DNA from: Chloroflexia bacterium
GTDB lineage: Bacteria > Chloroflexota > Chloroflexia > Thermomicrobiales > CFX8
Direction: 5' to 3'
NCBI GenBank assembly: GCA_030431755.1
Contig: JAUIIK010000009.1
Span: forward strand, 1 to 63,530
Length of the DNA stretch: 63,530 nt
Under the pieces are notes generated by a model. It searched no databases. It was not told the DNA's origin and saw only the letters and a program-made list of their open reading frames with translations. Shown piece after piece: positions 24,878-33,987 of the stretch (its first letter is position 1; each line of letters opens with the position of its first letter). The position numbers were made by a program, and so were the translations under genes.

Positions 24878-25070
24878 CGGCGTGCGCCGTACCCGGCCCG
24901 TGAGCCGCTCCCGCGCCTCCTCGATATCGGTGATGGTGACTGGCGTCTGAATCGTTACCCCGCTTCCATCGGCGAATGCCTTGCGAGTATACGGCAGCGC
25001 CGTCGATCAGACGGTGTATTCTTGCCGGCGCTGTCTGTCATTGCCTGCTTGACCTGGAACGGGGCTAACG

Positions 25071-25631
25071 ATGAAGAGCTTCGCGGACAAACCGACACTT
25101 ACAGGCGAGCGAGTCATGCTTCGCTCGATGCTCCCGGAGGACGCGGAGCCCTTCTTCGCGGCGCTTGATGACGAGGAGGGTAACCGCCTGACCGGCACGC
25201 ACGCGACCTTCACCTTCGAGCAGATCCAGCAGTGGGCGGCGTCGCGGCAGGAGCAGACCGACCGGCTCGATCTCTCGATCATCGACCGCGCGACCGGGCT
25301 GTGGGCCGGCGAGCTTGCGATTCTCGATTGGGACGAAGACAACCACTCCTGCGGCTTCCGGATCGCCATCGGGCCGAATGGCCGCAACCGGGGGCTCGGC
25401 AGCGAGGCAACGCGCCTGGTCATCGACTACGTCTTCGAGCATCTGCCGATCAACCGCATCGGCCTCGAGGTCTTCGACTTCAACCCGCGTGCCATCCACG
25501 TCTACGAACGCGCCGGCTTCACCCGCGAGGGCGTCCTCCGCTCGGCCCTCCACTGGGATGGCGCATACTACGACGCCATCCTGATGAGCATCCTGCGGGA
25601 TGAGTGGAGCGCCCGACGAGCCGGTAGGTAG
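25071..25631 (+). CDS. GNAT acetyltransferase, RimJ/RimL type
   Basis: The 186-residue protein has the GNAT core: FRIAIGPNGRNRGLGSEATR is the acetyl-CoA loop, and NRIGLEVFDFNPRAIHVYER with AGFTREGVLR is the classic C-terminal part, including the conserved Asn and Tyr. It likely acetylates a protein N-terminus or a small amine. It is divergent from the threonine dehydratase gene, with a 118-bp gap. It differs from the GNAT protein at 6849 enough to be a separate lineage. Confidence 0.85.
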   Translation: MKSFADKPTLTGERVMLRSMLPEDAEPFFAALDDEEGNRLTGTHATFTFEQIQQWAASRQEQTDRLDLSIIDRATGLWAGELAILDWDEDNHSCGFRIAIGPNGRNRGLGSEATRLVIDYVFEHLPINRIGLEVFDFNPRAIHVYERAGFTREGVLRSALHWDGAYYDAILMSILRDEWSARRAGR

Positions 25632-26323
25632 CGTTCGCTCGCGCTGGACGCGCTCAATGCCCGTTGGGCCGCCATCGGGACGTGCCTCACCAGCTTGGAA
25701 GCAGACCAACGAACAGCACTGTCATCCCGAGCGGAGTCTTCGGAGAGAGGAATCTAGTGGTCTGTGACACATGATTTGATCGACATTCTGCGGCTTCCCG
25801 GATGACTCAACAAGCATCAAGCTTGTCATTTCGACCAGCGGGAGAAATCTCAGTGCAGCCCATCACTGGTGTTCGACTGAGATTTCTCGCACCCACGCTG
25901 TGGGTCCCCGCTCGAAATGACAGGTCCGGTACGGTTGAGTTGCCTGGCGAGGTGGGACAATCCCATCACTTCATGAGTAACAGAGCACTAGTCGCGTTGT
26001 CGCGTAGCAACGCGGGTTCATCCCAATGGCTACAGGACACCGCTACCTCTCATAGGGCCGAGGCGCGTCTCCGGCCGGCTGGCGGGACTCAGCCGTTTGG
26101 CGGCTGAGGACGAGCCTCAGCCCTACGCTCCAGGGCTTGTGCTGCCGTCGGAGCGGGAAGCGCATGATGGGAATGATCCCTATCGGCATTGCAGACCTCG
26201 GATGGCCAAGCCCGCGCTCGTAGATCCCGCGCTGCGCGGAGCCTTCGCTCGGGATGCCATTGTTGGAGACCATTGGTTCCAGTCGGGTATTCCGTGTGGC
26301 AGCTCGGGCGAGGCCGTCAGCGG
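25632..26323. repeat. Gene-free repeat cluster
   Basis: This 692-bp stretch has no credible gene. It contains a GTCATCCCGAGCGGAGTCTT segment at 25722. It also has a long inverted pair with cores TTGTCATTTCGA (25823-25854) and TTTCTCGC...TCGAAATGACA (25876-25925). A degenerate GTAGGG/CTCGTCC pair lies at 26052-26077 and 26101-26127, and a CTCGGGATGCCA half-site near 26250. At least three repeat families are stacked here. Confidence 0.65.
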
Positions 26324-27112
26324 CTACCAGAGTGACCGGATCATGCCGCCGTCAACCTGCAACGTCGCGCCGGTGATGTAGCTGGCGGCGTCGGAGGCGA
26401 GGAAGACGGCGGCGCTGGCGAACTCCTCGGCCTCGCCGTAGCGACCCATTGGGATGTTGCCGAGCTGCTGCTGTGTCACGGTCTCGACATCGACGCCCTG
26501 GCGTTCGGCGTTGGCGCGGTCGAGCTCCTCAATGCGTTGAGTCGCGATGCGTCCTGGCACGAGATTGTTGACCCGGATGTTGTCGACGGTCAGCTCGTCG
26601 GCCAGCGTCTTTGCCAGCGCCGAGACCCCGGCCCGCATGACGTTCGAGAGCAGCAAGTTCGGGATCGGCTGCTTGATCGACGATGAGGTCATCGCGACGA
26701 TCGAGCCACCGCCGCGCTGGCGCATCTCCGGGATCGTCCGCCGGATCAGCCGGACGGCGCTCATCAGCGTGAGGTCAAAGGCCGTCTGCCAGGCCGTGTC
26801 ATCGAAGCGGTCGAAGGTCCCTGCCGGCGGACCACCCGCGTTCGTCACCAGCACATCGATGCCGCCGAAGTGCTCGACAGCCGAGGTGATGAGCCGCTCG
26901 ATGTCGTCGGGGTTGGTCACGTCGATCTCTAGCGCCAGCACCTCCGCGCCGGTATCGCGCACATCGGCGGCGGCCGCCTCGATGCGTTCCTGGCTGCGGC
27001 TGCACATGACGACCTGCGCGCCCTCGCGACCAAAGGCCGTCGCGATGCCCTTGCCCAGCCCGGCGCTCGACGCGGTCACGACTGCTACTTTTCCGTTGAG
27101 TCCCGTGTCCAC
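26324..27112 (-). CDS. SDR-family oxidoreductase lacking the usual catalytic Tyr
   Basis: The 262-residue protein has the SDR cofactor motif TASSAGLGKGIA, the NAGG strand motif and the C-terminal ITGATLQVDGGMIRS typical of FabG-like reductases. The active site is unusual. Where most SDRs have Y-x-x-x-K, this one has LLLSNVMRAGVSALAK, so the Tyr position is Ser/Asn and only the Lys further on remains. This matches a known FabG-like SDR subgroup with LSN-x-x-RAG at that place. NAD(P) binding is likely; the reaction is not known. It is monocistronic as far as can be seen. Confidence 0.85.
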   Translation of the reverse strand: MDTGLNGKVAVVTASSAGLGKGIATAFGREGAQVVMCSRSQERIEAAAADVRDTGAEVLALEIDVTNPDDIERLITSAVEHFGGIDVLVTNAGGPPAGTFDRFDDTAWQTAFDLTLMSAVRLIRRTIPEMRQRGGGSIVAMTSSSIKQPIPNLLLSNVMRAGVSALAKTLADELTVDNIRVNNLVPGRIATQRIEELDRANAERQGVDVETVTQQQLGNIPMGRYGEAEEFASAAVFLASDAASYITGATLQVDGGMIRSLW

Positions 27113-27155
27113 TGTCGGTGTTCCTTTCTAGAACTTGCACAACTGATACGGTAGC

Positions 27156-27539
27156 GTGAATCGGCGGAGGTTCGCGACGATTGCGTTGGTGCAGATGCTC
27201 CGGGACGCGCTCAATCTATGGTTGGTAGTCGTCCTGATCCTCATTGCCGTCGCCTATGTCGTTGCCTTCGTGGGTGCGCTGGTCTGGATGTTGATTGCTC
27301 AACGTCGATTCTTCAATACCCTTCGCGAACATCATCCCGATCAACTGCCGCGTCACATGCGCGGGCGTGGAGAAACGCCTTGGCCGCGAGACAGCGGAGA
27401 CTCGTTGCGACTGCTATTCAATCCACACCCAGACACCAATGTCGAAGTACATCGCGCGCGATGCGTCCAGATGTTTGGTTGGACGGTCGGCTTGACGCTT
27501 CTCTTCCCACTCGTGATTTGCGTCATCATCAGCGTCTAG
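27156..27539 (+). CDS. Small membrane protein, about two helices
   Basis: The protein has a strong N-terminal helix (LWLVVVLILIAVAYVVAFVGALVW, given here in outline), a charged soluble middle with HRARCVQMFG, and a second helix at the end (TVGLTLLFPLVICVII). I do not recognise a family. The start is unclear: GTG 27156 has no ribosome binding site, GGAGG lies at 27166-27170, TTG 27186 is 15 bases after it, and ATG 27195 is further. An ATT at 27180 sits at ideal spacing. It is divergent from the SDR gene. Confidence 0.55.
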   Translation: MNRRRFATIALVQMLRDALNLWLVVVLILIAVAYVVAFVGALVWMLIAQRRFFNTLREHHPDQLPRHMRGRGETPWPRDSGDSLRLLFNPHPDTNVEVHRARCVQMFGWTVGLTLLFPLVICVIISV

Positions 27540-27569
27540 CTTGAGTGGGCAGCGAACCCTCTTCACACT

Positions 27570-27740
27570 CGTCATTCTGAGCCCCGCGAAGAGTCCGACT
27601 CACGATTTCCACTAGGAGCTTCGTCGCGACGCTGTTCGTGCCAATGGTCTTCACAGCATCCGCGCATTGGGATATCCACCGTTTGGTTCGAGGTCCGTTG
27701 TTCGGCTTGGGTCGGGTTCTTCGCGGGGCTCAGAATGACG
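27570..27740. repeat. Long inverted repeat, GTCATTCTGAGCCCCGCGAAG family
   Basis: Arms at 27570-27599 and 27711-27740 are near-perfect reverse complements over 30 bp, with the shared core GTCATTCTGAGCCCCGCGAA. They enclose about 110 bp with no gene. The rest of the 358-bp gap 27540-27897 holds only the ArsR promoter at its right end. Confidence 0.8.
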
Positions 27741-27836
27741 GGGATGGGTGGGGTTTGTCATCGGTGAAAGTAAGGGTATCGAATGCTCGGAAGAGCGCTT
27801 GCCTTCGCTGCTCACCGCATTCATCGGGGTTGGGTA

Positions 27837-27878
27837 TTGACTCATACAAATCAATCTGTATAATAACATCAGTTTGTA
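27837..27878 (+). promoter_or_regulatory. Sigma-70 promoter and operator of the ArsR-led operon
   Basis: A -35 box TTGACT (27837-27842) and a perfect -10 box TATAAT (27859-27864) are spaced by 16 bp. An inverted repeat, TACAAA (27845-27850) and TTTGTA (27873-27878), straddles the -10 box. The AT-richness is exceptional for this window. The layout suggests that the ArsR-type repressor encoded just downstream binds here and shuts off its own operon. Confidence 0.75.
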
Positions 27879-27897
27879 CGATGAGGCGAGGGTAATC

Positions 27898-28539
27898 ATG
27901 CAGGAAGTGCTCTATATCGACGATGTGGAACGGGCCGGGGCGCTGCTCAAGCCGCTACGGGTCGAATTGCTGCGCCGCATGATCGAACCTCGCACCTGTC
28001 AGGAGCTGGGCGACGCGCTAGGCGAGACGCCTCAGAAGATCTACTACCACGTCAAGGTGCTCGAAAAGGCCGGCCTCGTCCAGAAGGTCGCCGAACGCCG
28101 CGTGCGTGGGATCAACGAGGGGCGCTATCAGGCGTCGGCGCGCAGCTACTGGATGTCGCCGCGGCTTGTCGGGCAGGTTGGGGGCGGCCAGACCGCCCGC
28201 GATCAGCTCAGCCTCGGCTACATCCTCGGCATCGCCGAGCAGCTCCAGGCGGACATCGGACAGCTCGCGCGGCGGGTCGGCGAGGACACGCCGTCGCTCG
28301 GCCTCTCGGCCGAGATCTATCTGGAGGACGGCAACCGCCGGGCGGCCTTCCTCGACGAGGTACGGGAGGCGGTGCAGGGCATCGCTGAGAAGTACGGCCA
28401 GGTCACCGGGATCGAAGCTGACCCGGAAGCCTACCGGCTGATGATCGCCTGCTACCCAGCGCCGCATGGCGCGGATACAGCCCGGCAGGAAACCGGGGGC
28501 GATGAGCCTCCGCATCGCGATGAGACGCGGGAAGGATGA
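27898..28539 (+). CDS. ArsR-type winged-helix transcription regulator
   Basis: The 213-residue protein has an N-terminal winged-helix domain: LLKPLRVELLRRMIEPRTCQ with the recognition helix around ETPQKIYYHVKVLEKAGLV. No Cys cluster for metal sensing is seen; this fits the ArsR-like group often found with SRPBCC proteins. The C-terminal 110 residues are probably a dimer or ligand domain. The ATG at 27898 has GAGGG five bases upstream. The stop overlaps the next gene by four bases (ATGA). It most likely represses its own operon from the palindrome at 27845-27878. Confidence 0.85.
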   Translation: MQEVLYIDDVERAGALLKPLRVELLRRMIEPRTCQELGDALGETPQKIYYHVKVLEKAGLVQKVAERRVRGINEGRYQASARSYWMSPRLVGQVGGGQTARDQLSLGYILGIAEQLQADIGQLARRVGEDTPSLGLSAEIYLEDGNRRAAFLDEVREAVQGIAEKYGQVTGIEADPEAYRLMIACYPAPHGADTARQETGGDEPPHRDETREG

Positions 28540-29483
28540 CGATGATGTCAGCACCAGTAGTTGAGGCCCGGATTCGCATTGGCGCGAGCCCGGCCGATGT
28601 TTACACAGCCCTCACCGATGAGGCCGCGCTGCGCGCCTGGTTCGCCGAGGACGCCAGCGTTGATCTGGCGGCGGAGCGCTACGAGTTCTCGGGCCGCTAT
28701 GTGCTCGGGACGCCGGAGCCGGGCCACCCGGGCATGCGGCTCCATCAGGCGGAGCCGGACAAGCGGCTGGTTTACTCCTGGCCGCTCGACGATGAGGATT
28801 CCGTCGTCGCGCTGGAGATCGAAGCCGGCGACGGCGCGTCGACGCTGAAGCTGGAGCACCATAAGCTCTCCGGCAACATGCCCTGGCTGGTCGAGGCGTT
28901 CTGGTCGATGGCGCTGGAGAACCTGCGCGGCTACGTCGAGCGCGGCGAGCCGGGCTTGCGCTTCGACTTTTCGACCATCCCCTACGGCGATGTCCGTTGC
29001 TCGACTGAGATCAACGCCGAGCCGGACGAGGTTTTCGACGCGCTGATCAACCCCGCCCAGCTCGATCGCTATATGTCGGAAGCCCCGGCACGGATCGAGC
29101 CAGAGGTTGGCGGCGCGATCGACCTGGGTTGGAGCAGCGAGGGGCCGCTCAAGATCCTCGACCTCGCGCCGGGTGAGAAGCTCAGCTACTCCTGGCGCTC
29201 CGACAAAGAGGATGTCAGCGGGACGGTCGTCACCTGGGAGGTTGAAGGCAGCGCCGGGCGCACCCGCCTGACGCTTGTCCACAGCGGCTTTGCGCCGGAG
29301 CGCGCAGGCACCGACTACGGCCTCGGCTGGCTCGACTTCATGAACCGCATCAAGATGATGGTCGAGTCCGGTGATCCCTGGGAGAAGCCGCATCTCCGCA
29401 TCCGGGAACGCTCCGATACCGACCTCTACATCCCATCTGCCGGGATAGCCGCGTCGATCCCGGCCGGAACACGCGGCCGCTAA
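28536..29483 (+). CDS. Tandem SRPBCC/AHSA1 protein, first copy
   Basis: The 315-residue protein has two SRPBCC (START-like, helix-grip) domains. Domain 1 runs from about residue 8 (RIRIGASPADVYTALTDEAA) to 145 and domain 2 from about 150 (TEINAEPDEVFDALINPAQL) to 300. Each has the W-x-E/V-rich strand patterns of AHSA1-like proteins (KLSYSWRSDKEDV; RTRLTLVHSGF). Such domains bind small hydrophobic ligands or act as Hsp90-activator-like folds. It is coupled to the ArsR gene by ATGA overlap. A paralogue with the same two-domain plan follows at 29592. Confidence 0.85.
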   Translation: MTMMSAPVVEARIRIGASPADVYTALTDEAALRAWFAEDASVDLAAERYEFSGRYVLGTPEPGHPGMRLHQAEPDKRLVYSWPLDDEDSVVALEIEAGDGASTLKLEHHKLSGNMPWLVEAFWSMALENLRGYVERGEPGLRFDFSTIPYGDVRCSTEINAEPDEVFDALINPAQLDRYMSEAPARIEPEVGGAIDLGWSSEGPLKILDLAPGEKLSYSWRSDKEDVSGTVVTWEVEGSAGRTRLTLVHSGFAPERAGTDYGLGWLDFMNRIKMMVESGDPWEKPHLRIRERSDTDLYIPSAGIAASIPAGTRGR

Positions 29484-29485
29484 CG

Positions 29486-29638
29486 ATGACCGCCGACCGG
29501 CGCGCCAAGCGCCGCCCCAGCCAGCGCCGCAAGCCCTGCCTCGCGGCGCTGGCCGAACAATCACAAGCTCAAGAAGAAGGGACCCCCGAGGGTGACAAAG
29601 ACGATCCGCGTGAGTGTGACAGTCAACGGGACGGCTGA
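29486..29638 (+). CDS. Possible small basic protein between the SRPBCC genes
   Basis: A 50-codon frame starts at an ATG three bases after the first SRPBCC stop and overlaps the start of the next SRPBCC gene in another frame. It begins MTADRRAKRRPSQRRKPC, very basic, then becomes acidic. No ribosome binding site stands out, so it may not be expressed. Confidence 0.2.
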   Translation: MTADRRAKRRPSQRRKPCLAALAEQSQAQEEGTPEGDKDDPRECDSQRDG

Positions 29639-30473
29639 GGCCGCCTACGCCGCCTATACCGACCCGGACCAGGTCAGCCGCTGGCTGGCCGAGGGCGCGG
29701 CGATCGACATCGATGCGGGCAAGTACGCCTTCTGGGGGCCGAGCGTTCCCGGCGTGCCGGGTGAAGCAGACGACAAGATGACGCTCGTCGAGGCCGTGCC
29801 CGCGGAACGGCTGGAGTTCAACTGGCAGCTCCTCGACGACCTGACGACGGTCACGATCAGCTTCGAGGAGGTGGACGGCGTCACGACGGCGACCTTCGAG
29901 CAGGCCGGGATGGCCGAGAACGACTGGGCCTGGACCGTCGCCAGCTTCTGGACAACCCAGGCCGAGAACATGCGCGCCTGGGTCGAACGCGGCGTGGTCG
30001 GCCCGCGCTTTGACTTCCGCGAGCTTGCGCCCGGCGACATCGAAGTCTCGGCCGAGATTGACGCCCCGGCGGCGGAGGTCTTCCGCGCCATCACCGACCC
30101 GGAGCAGGTCGAGCAGTGGATGATGACCGACAACGCCACCATCGAGCCGGAGGTCGGCGGCGTCTACAACGTTGCCGGTTGGGATCAGGATGGGCCGGTC
30201 AAGATCGTTGACCTGGAAGAGAACCAGAAGCTCAGCTACTCTTGGCGTTCCGACTTCGTTGGGCACGAGACGCTCGTCACCTGGGAGCTGGCCGAGTCGC
30301 AGGGCCGCACTCGCCTGACGCTGATGCACAGTGGCTTCGCCCCGGACGCCCGCCACGACTCCTACCGCACCGGCTGGCACAGCTTCCTCGTCCAGATTAA
30401 GACGCTGCTCGAGCGCGACGGCTGGGCCCCGCCGAGCTTCGAGATCGTCGATGCGGTCGCAACTCCAAGCTAG
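29592..30473 (+). CDS. Tandem SRPBCC/AHSA1 protein, second copy
   Basis: The 293-residue protein repeats the two-domain plan of its upstream neighbour: domain 1 starts SVTVNGTAEAAYAAYTDPDQ, domain 2 starts EIDAPAAEVFRAITDPEQV. The second domains of both proteins share SYSWRSD and RTRLTLxHSGFAP, so they arose by gene duplication within the operon. The start is a GTG at 29592 with GAAGG further upstream. Ligand and function are unknown. Confidence 0.85.
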   Translation: MTKTIRVSVTVNGTAEAAYAAYTDPDQVSRWLAEGAAIDIDAGKYAFWGPSVPGVPGEADDKMTLVEAVPAERLEFNWQLLDDLTTVTISFEEVDGVTTATFEQAGMAENDWAWTVASFWTTQAENMRAWVERGVVGPRFDFRELAPGDIEVSAEIDAPAAEVFRAITDPEQVEQWMMTDNATIEPEVGGVYNVAGWDQDGPVKIVDLEENQKLSYSWRSDFVGHETLVTWELAESQGRTRLTLMHSGFAPDARHDSYRTGWHSFLVQIKTLLERDGWAPPSFEIVDAVATPS

Positions 30474-30524
30474 AGCCAACCGCGTATACCCAGTGCAAAC
30501 ACAGTTGGAAGGAAGCAGGCGCAG

Positions 30525-31232
30525 ATGACAATTGCCACGACCATATACCCGAATGAGACAGTTGAATACAGGGCCGCCAGGGATCGATTGCTCGACGCCG
30601 AGATCGAGCTGCGCGGCCGGATCGAAGCGGTAGCCCGGATGCGCCGCGCGCTCCCGCCCGGCCCAATCGTCGACCAGGACTACGTCTTCACGGAAGGTCC
30701 GCGTGATCCGAGTGCGGACGGCGCAGAAACACCGGTCAAGCTCTCCGAGCTCTTCAGTCCGGGCTGTGATGAGCTGATCATCATCAACTATATGTATGGC
30801 CCGAACGACGACGCGCCTTGCCCGATGTGTACGATGTGGGCAGATGGCTACGACGCCGTCGCGCCGCACGTCGAGCGCCGCGCGAACTTCGCGCTCGTCG
30901 CTGCGACCGAGCTATCGAATCTGCGGGCGGTGGCGCGCGACCGTGGCTGGCGCAACCTGCGTCTGCTGTCCAGCCACGGCACGACCTTCAACCGCGACTA
31001 CAACGTCGCCGACGCCGCGGGCGGCCAATCGCCTGGCGTCATGGTCTTCCAACGTGAGCAGGACGGCACGATCCGGCTCTTCCACGCCGCCGAGTTGATG
31101 ATGGGCGCGAAGTTCAGCCCGCCACCGGGCGAGGACCCGCGCGGCATCGACCTCTACTCCCCCGTCTGGCAGCTCTTCGACCTGCTGCCTGGAGGCCGTG
31201 GCGACGGCTACCCGAGCCTCGCCTATGACTAG
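30525..31232 (+). CDS. DUF899-family thioredoxin-like protein
   Basis: The 235-residue protein has the DUF899 pattern: an N-terminal YRAARDRLLDAEIELRGRIE helix, then a thioredoxin-like core with YMYGPNDDAPCPMCTMW carrying a CPMC pair, and the FNRDYNV and C-terminal PVWQLFDLLPGGRGD segments typical of the family. A redox role is suggested by the CxxC-like pair. The gene overlaps the next SRPBCC gene by eight bases (ATGACTAG). DUF899 next to AHSA1 proteins is a common pairing. Confidence 0.85.
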   Translation: MTIATTIYPNETVEYRAARDRLLDAEIELRGRIEAVARMRRALPPGPIVDQDYVFTEGPRDPSADGAETPVKLSELFSPGCDELIIINYMYGPNDDAPCPMCTMWADGYDAVAPHVERRANFALVAATELSNLRAVARDRGWRNLRLLSSHGTTFNRDYNVADAAGGQSPGVMVFQREQDGTIRLFHAAELMMGAKFSPPPGEDPRGIDLYSPVWQLFDLLPGGRGDGYPSLAYD

Positions 31233-31683
31233 CGGCACACCGCCGCTGCTTGACGTCGACATCCGGCTAGGCACGCTGATCCGCGCCACACCAGAGCAGG
31301 TCTGGCAGGCGCTCACGACGGCGGAGGGCGTCAATCGCTGGTTCACGAGCAGCGCAGAGTGGAACCACGAACCGGGCTCACCGATGCGCTGGCGCTGGCG
31401 GGATTGGGGTGTCTACGGGATCACGACGGACTCTGTCGGCGAGATTGTCGCCGTCGAGCCGCACCGGCGGTTTGTCTTTCGCTGGGGTAACGGCTCCGGC
31501 GAGCGCCCCTCAACCGTGACAATGACCTTCGAGCCAGTCGCCGACGGCACGAAAGTCGAGCTGGTCGACGCCGGCTATCCCGACACCCCGGAGGGCCGGC
31601 ATGCGTTGATGGACTGCGCTTGCGGCTGGGGCGAGGCGCTGACACTGGTGAAGATGTTCGTCGAGCATGGCGTGACCTATTGA
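31225..31683 (+). CDS. SRPBCC/AHSA1 protein, single domain
   Basis: The 152-residue protein is one AHSA1-like domain: LIRATPEQVWQALTTAEGV at the start, YGITTDSVGEIVAVEPHRR in the middle, and GWGEALTLVKMFVEHG at the C-terminal helix. The ATG at 31225 overlaps the DUF899 stop, so it is the last gene of the operon arsR-SRPBCC-SRPBCC-DUF899-SRPBCC. It differs from the tandem proteins in being half their length. Confidence 0.85.
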   Translation: MTSGTPPLLDVDIRLGTLIRATPEQVWQALTTAEGVNRWFTSSAEWNHEPGSPMRWRWRDWGVYGITTDSVGEIVAVEPHRRFVFRWGNGSGERPSTVTMTFEPVADGTKVELVDAGYPDTPEGRHALMDCACGWGEALTLVKMFVEHGVTY

Positions 31684-31774
31684 CGCTCCGCCTCGCAGCC
31701 GCTCCTGACGCCATCTAGTGCTTTAGTCGGAGACGGCGGCAAGACGCCATAACGTATACTTGTCAGTTGAGTAG

Positions 31775-31798
31775 GGCCCGTCCGATCGTGGACGGGCC
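31775..31798 (+). promoter_or_regulatory. Hairpin in the typA leader
   Basis: A perfect 9-bp stem, GGCCCGTCC (31775-31783) with GGACGGGCC (31790-31798), encloses GATCGT. There is no T-run, so it is not a typical terminator of the upstream operon. It sits about 60 bp before the typA start and may fold in the 5' untranslated region. Confidence 0.5.
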
Positions 31799-31859
31799 AC
31801 ATGCTGTCCGGCGTGGATGCGACTGAGCGTCCGGCCAACGAACGGAGCAAGCTGACACC

Positions 31860-33710
<1,851 letters not shown>

Positions 33711-33732
33711 CCCCAGAGACTCTTGCGCGCGA

Positions 33733-33875
33733 ACTCGTAGGGATGGGGCTCGTCCCCATCCTGTTGTCGGTCACGACAACACGCGGACGCCACCAGATCG
33801 TCATCTAAGCGTTGGCGTGTCCATCAAGTGGTCGGGCTCAAAACCAGGATGGGGACGAGCCCCATCCCTACGAGT
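33733..33875. repeat. Perfect 31-bp inverted repeat (GTAGGG/CTCGTCC family)
   Basis: Arms at 33733-33763 and 33845-33875 are perfect reverse complements over 31 bp and enclose 81 bp. Each arm holds its own palindrome ATGGGG-CTCGT-CCCCAT after GTAGGG. It fills most of the 277-bp gap between the convergent ends of typA and the nuclease-like gene, so it could also stop transcription from both sides. Confidence 0.85.
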
Positions 33876-33987
33876 GGTTAGTGTTTCTGTTGCCTCGGGA
33901 GAGCTCCGCGACCGCAGCAGCGAGGCGTTCATCTGCGTCCCAAGCGACTCTAACGTCTTGTTCGCGTTCCGGCCGCTCATGTGGGCG

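Noticed and set aside
25802-26381. Two plus-strand frames in the repeat cluster
   Set aside because: They are made of repeat arms (GTCATTTCGA, CTCGGGATGCCA, GTAGGG types), lack ribosome binding sites and look non-coding.
28548-30869. Very long minus-strand frame (over 770 codons)
   Set aside because: It lies antisense to two SRPBCC genes and part of DUF899; it is a by-product of GC-rich codon use.
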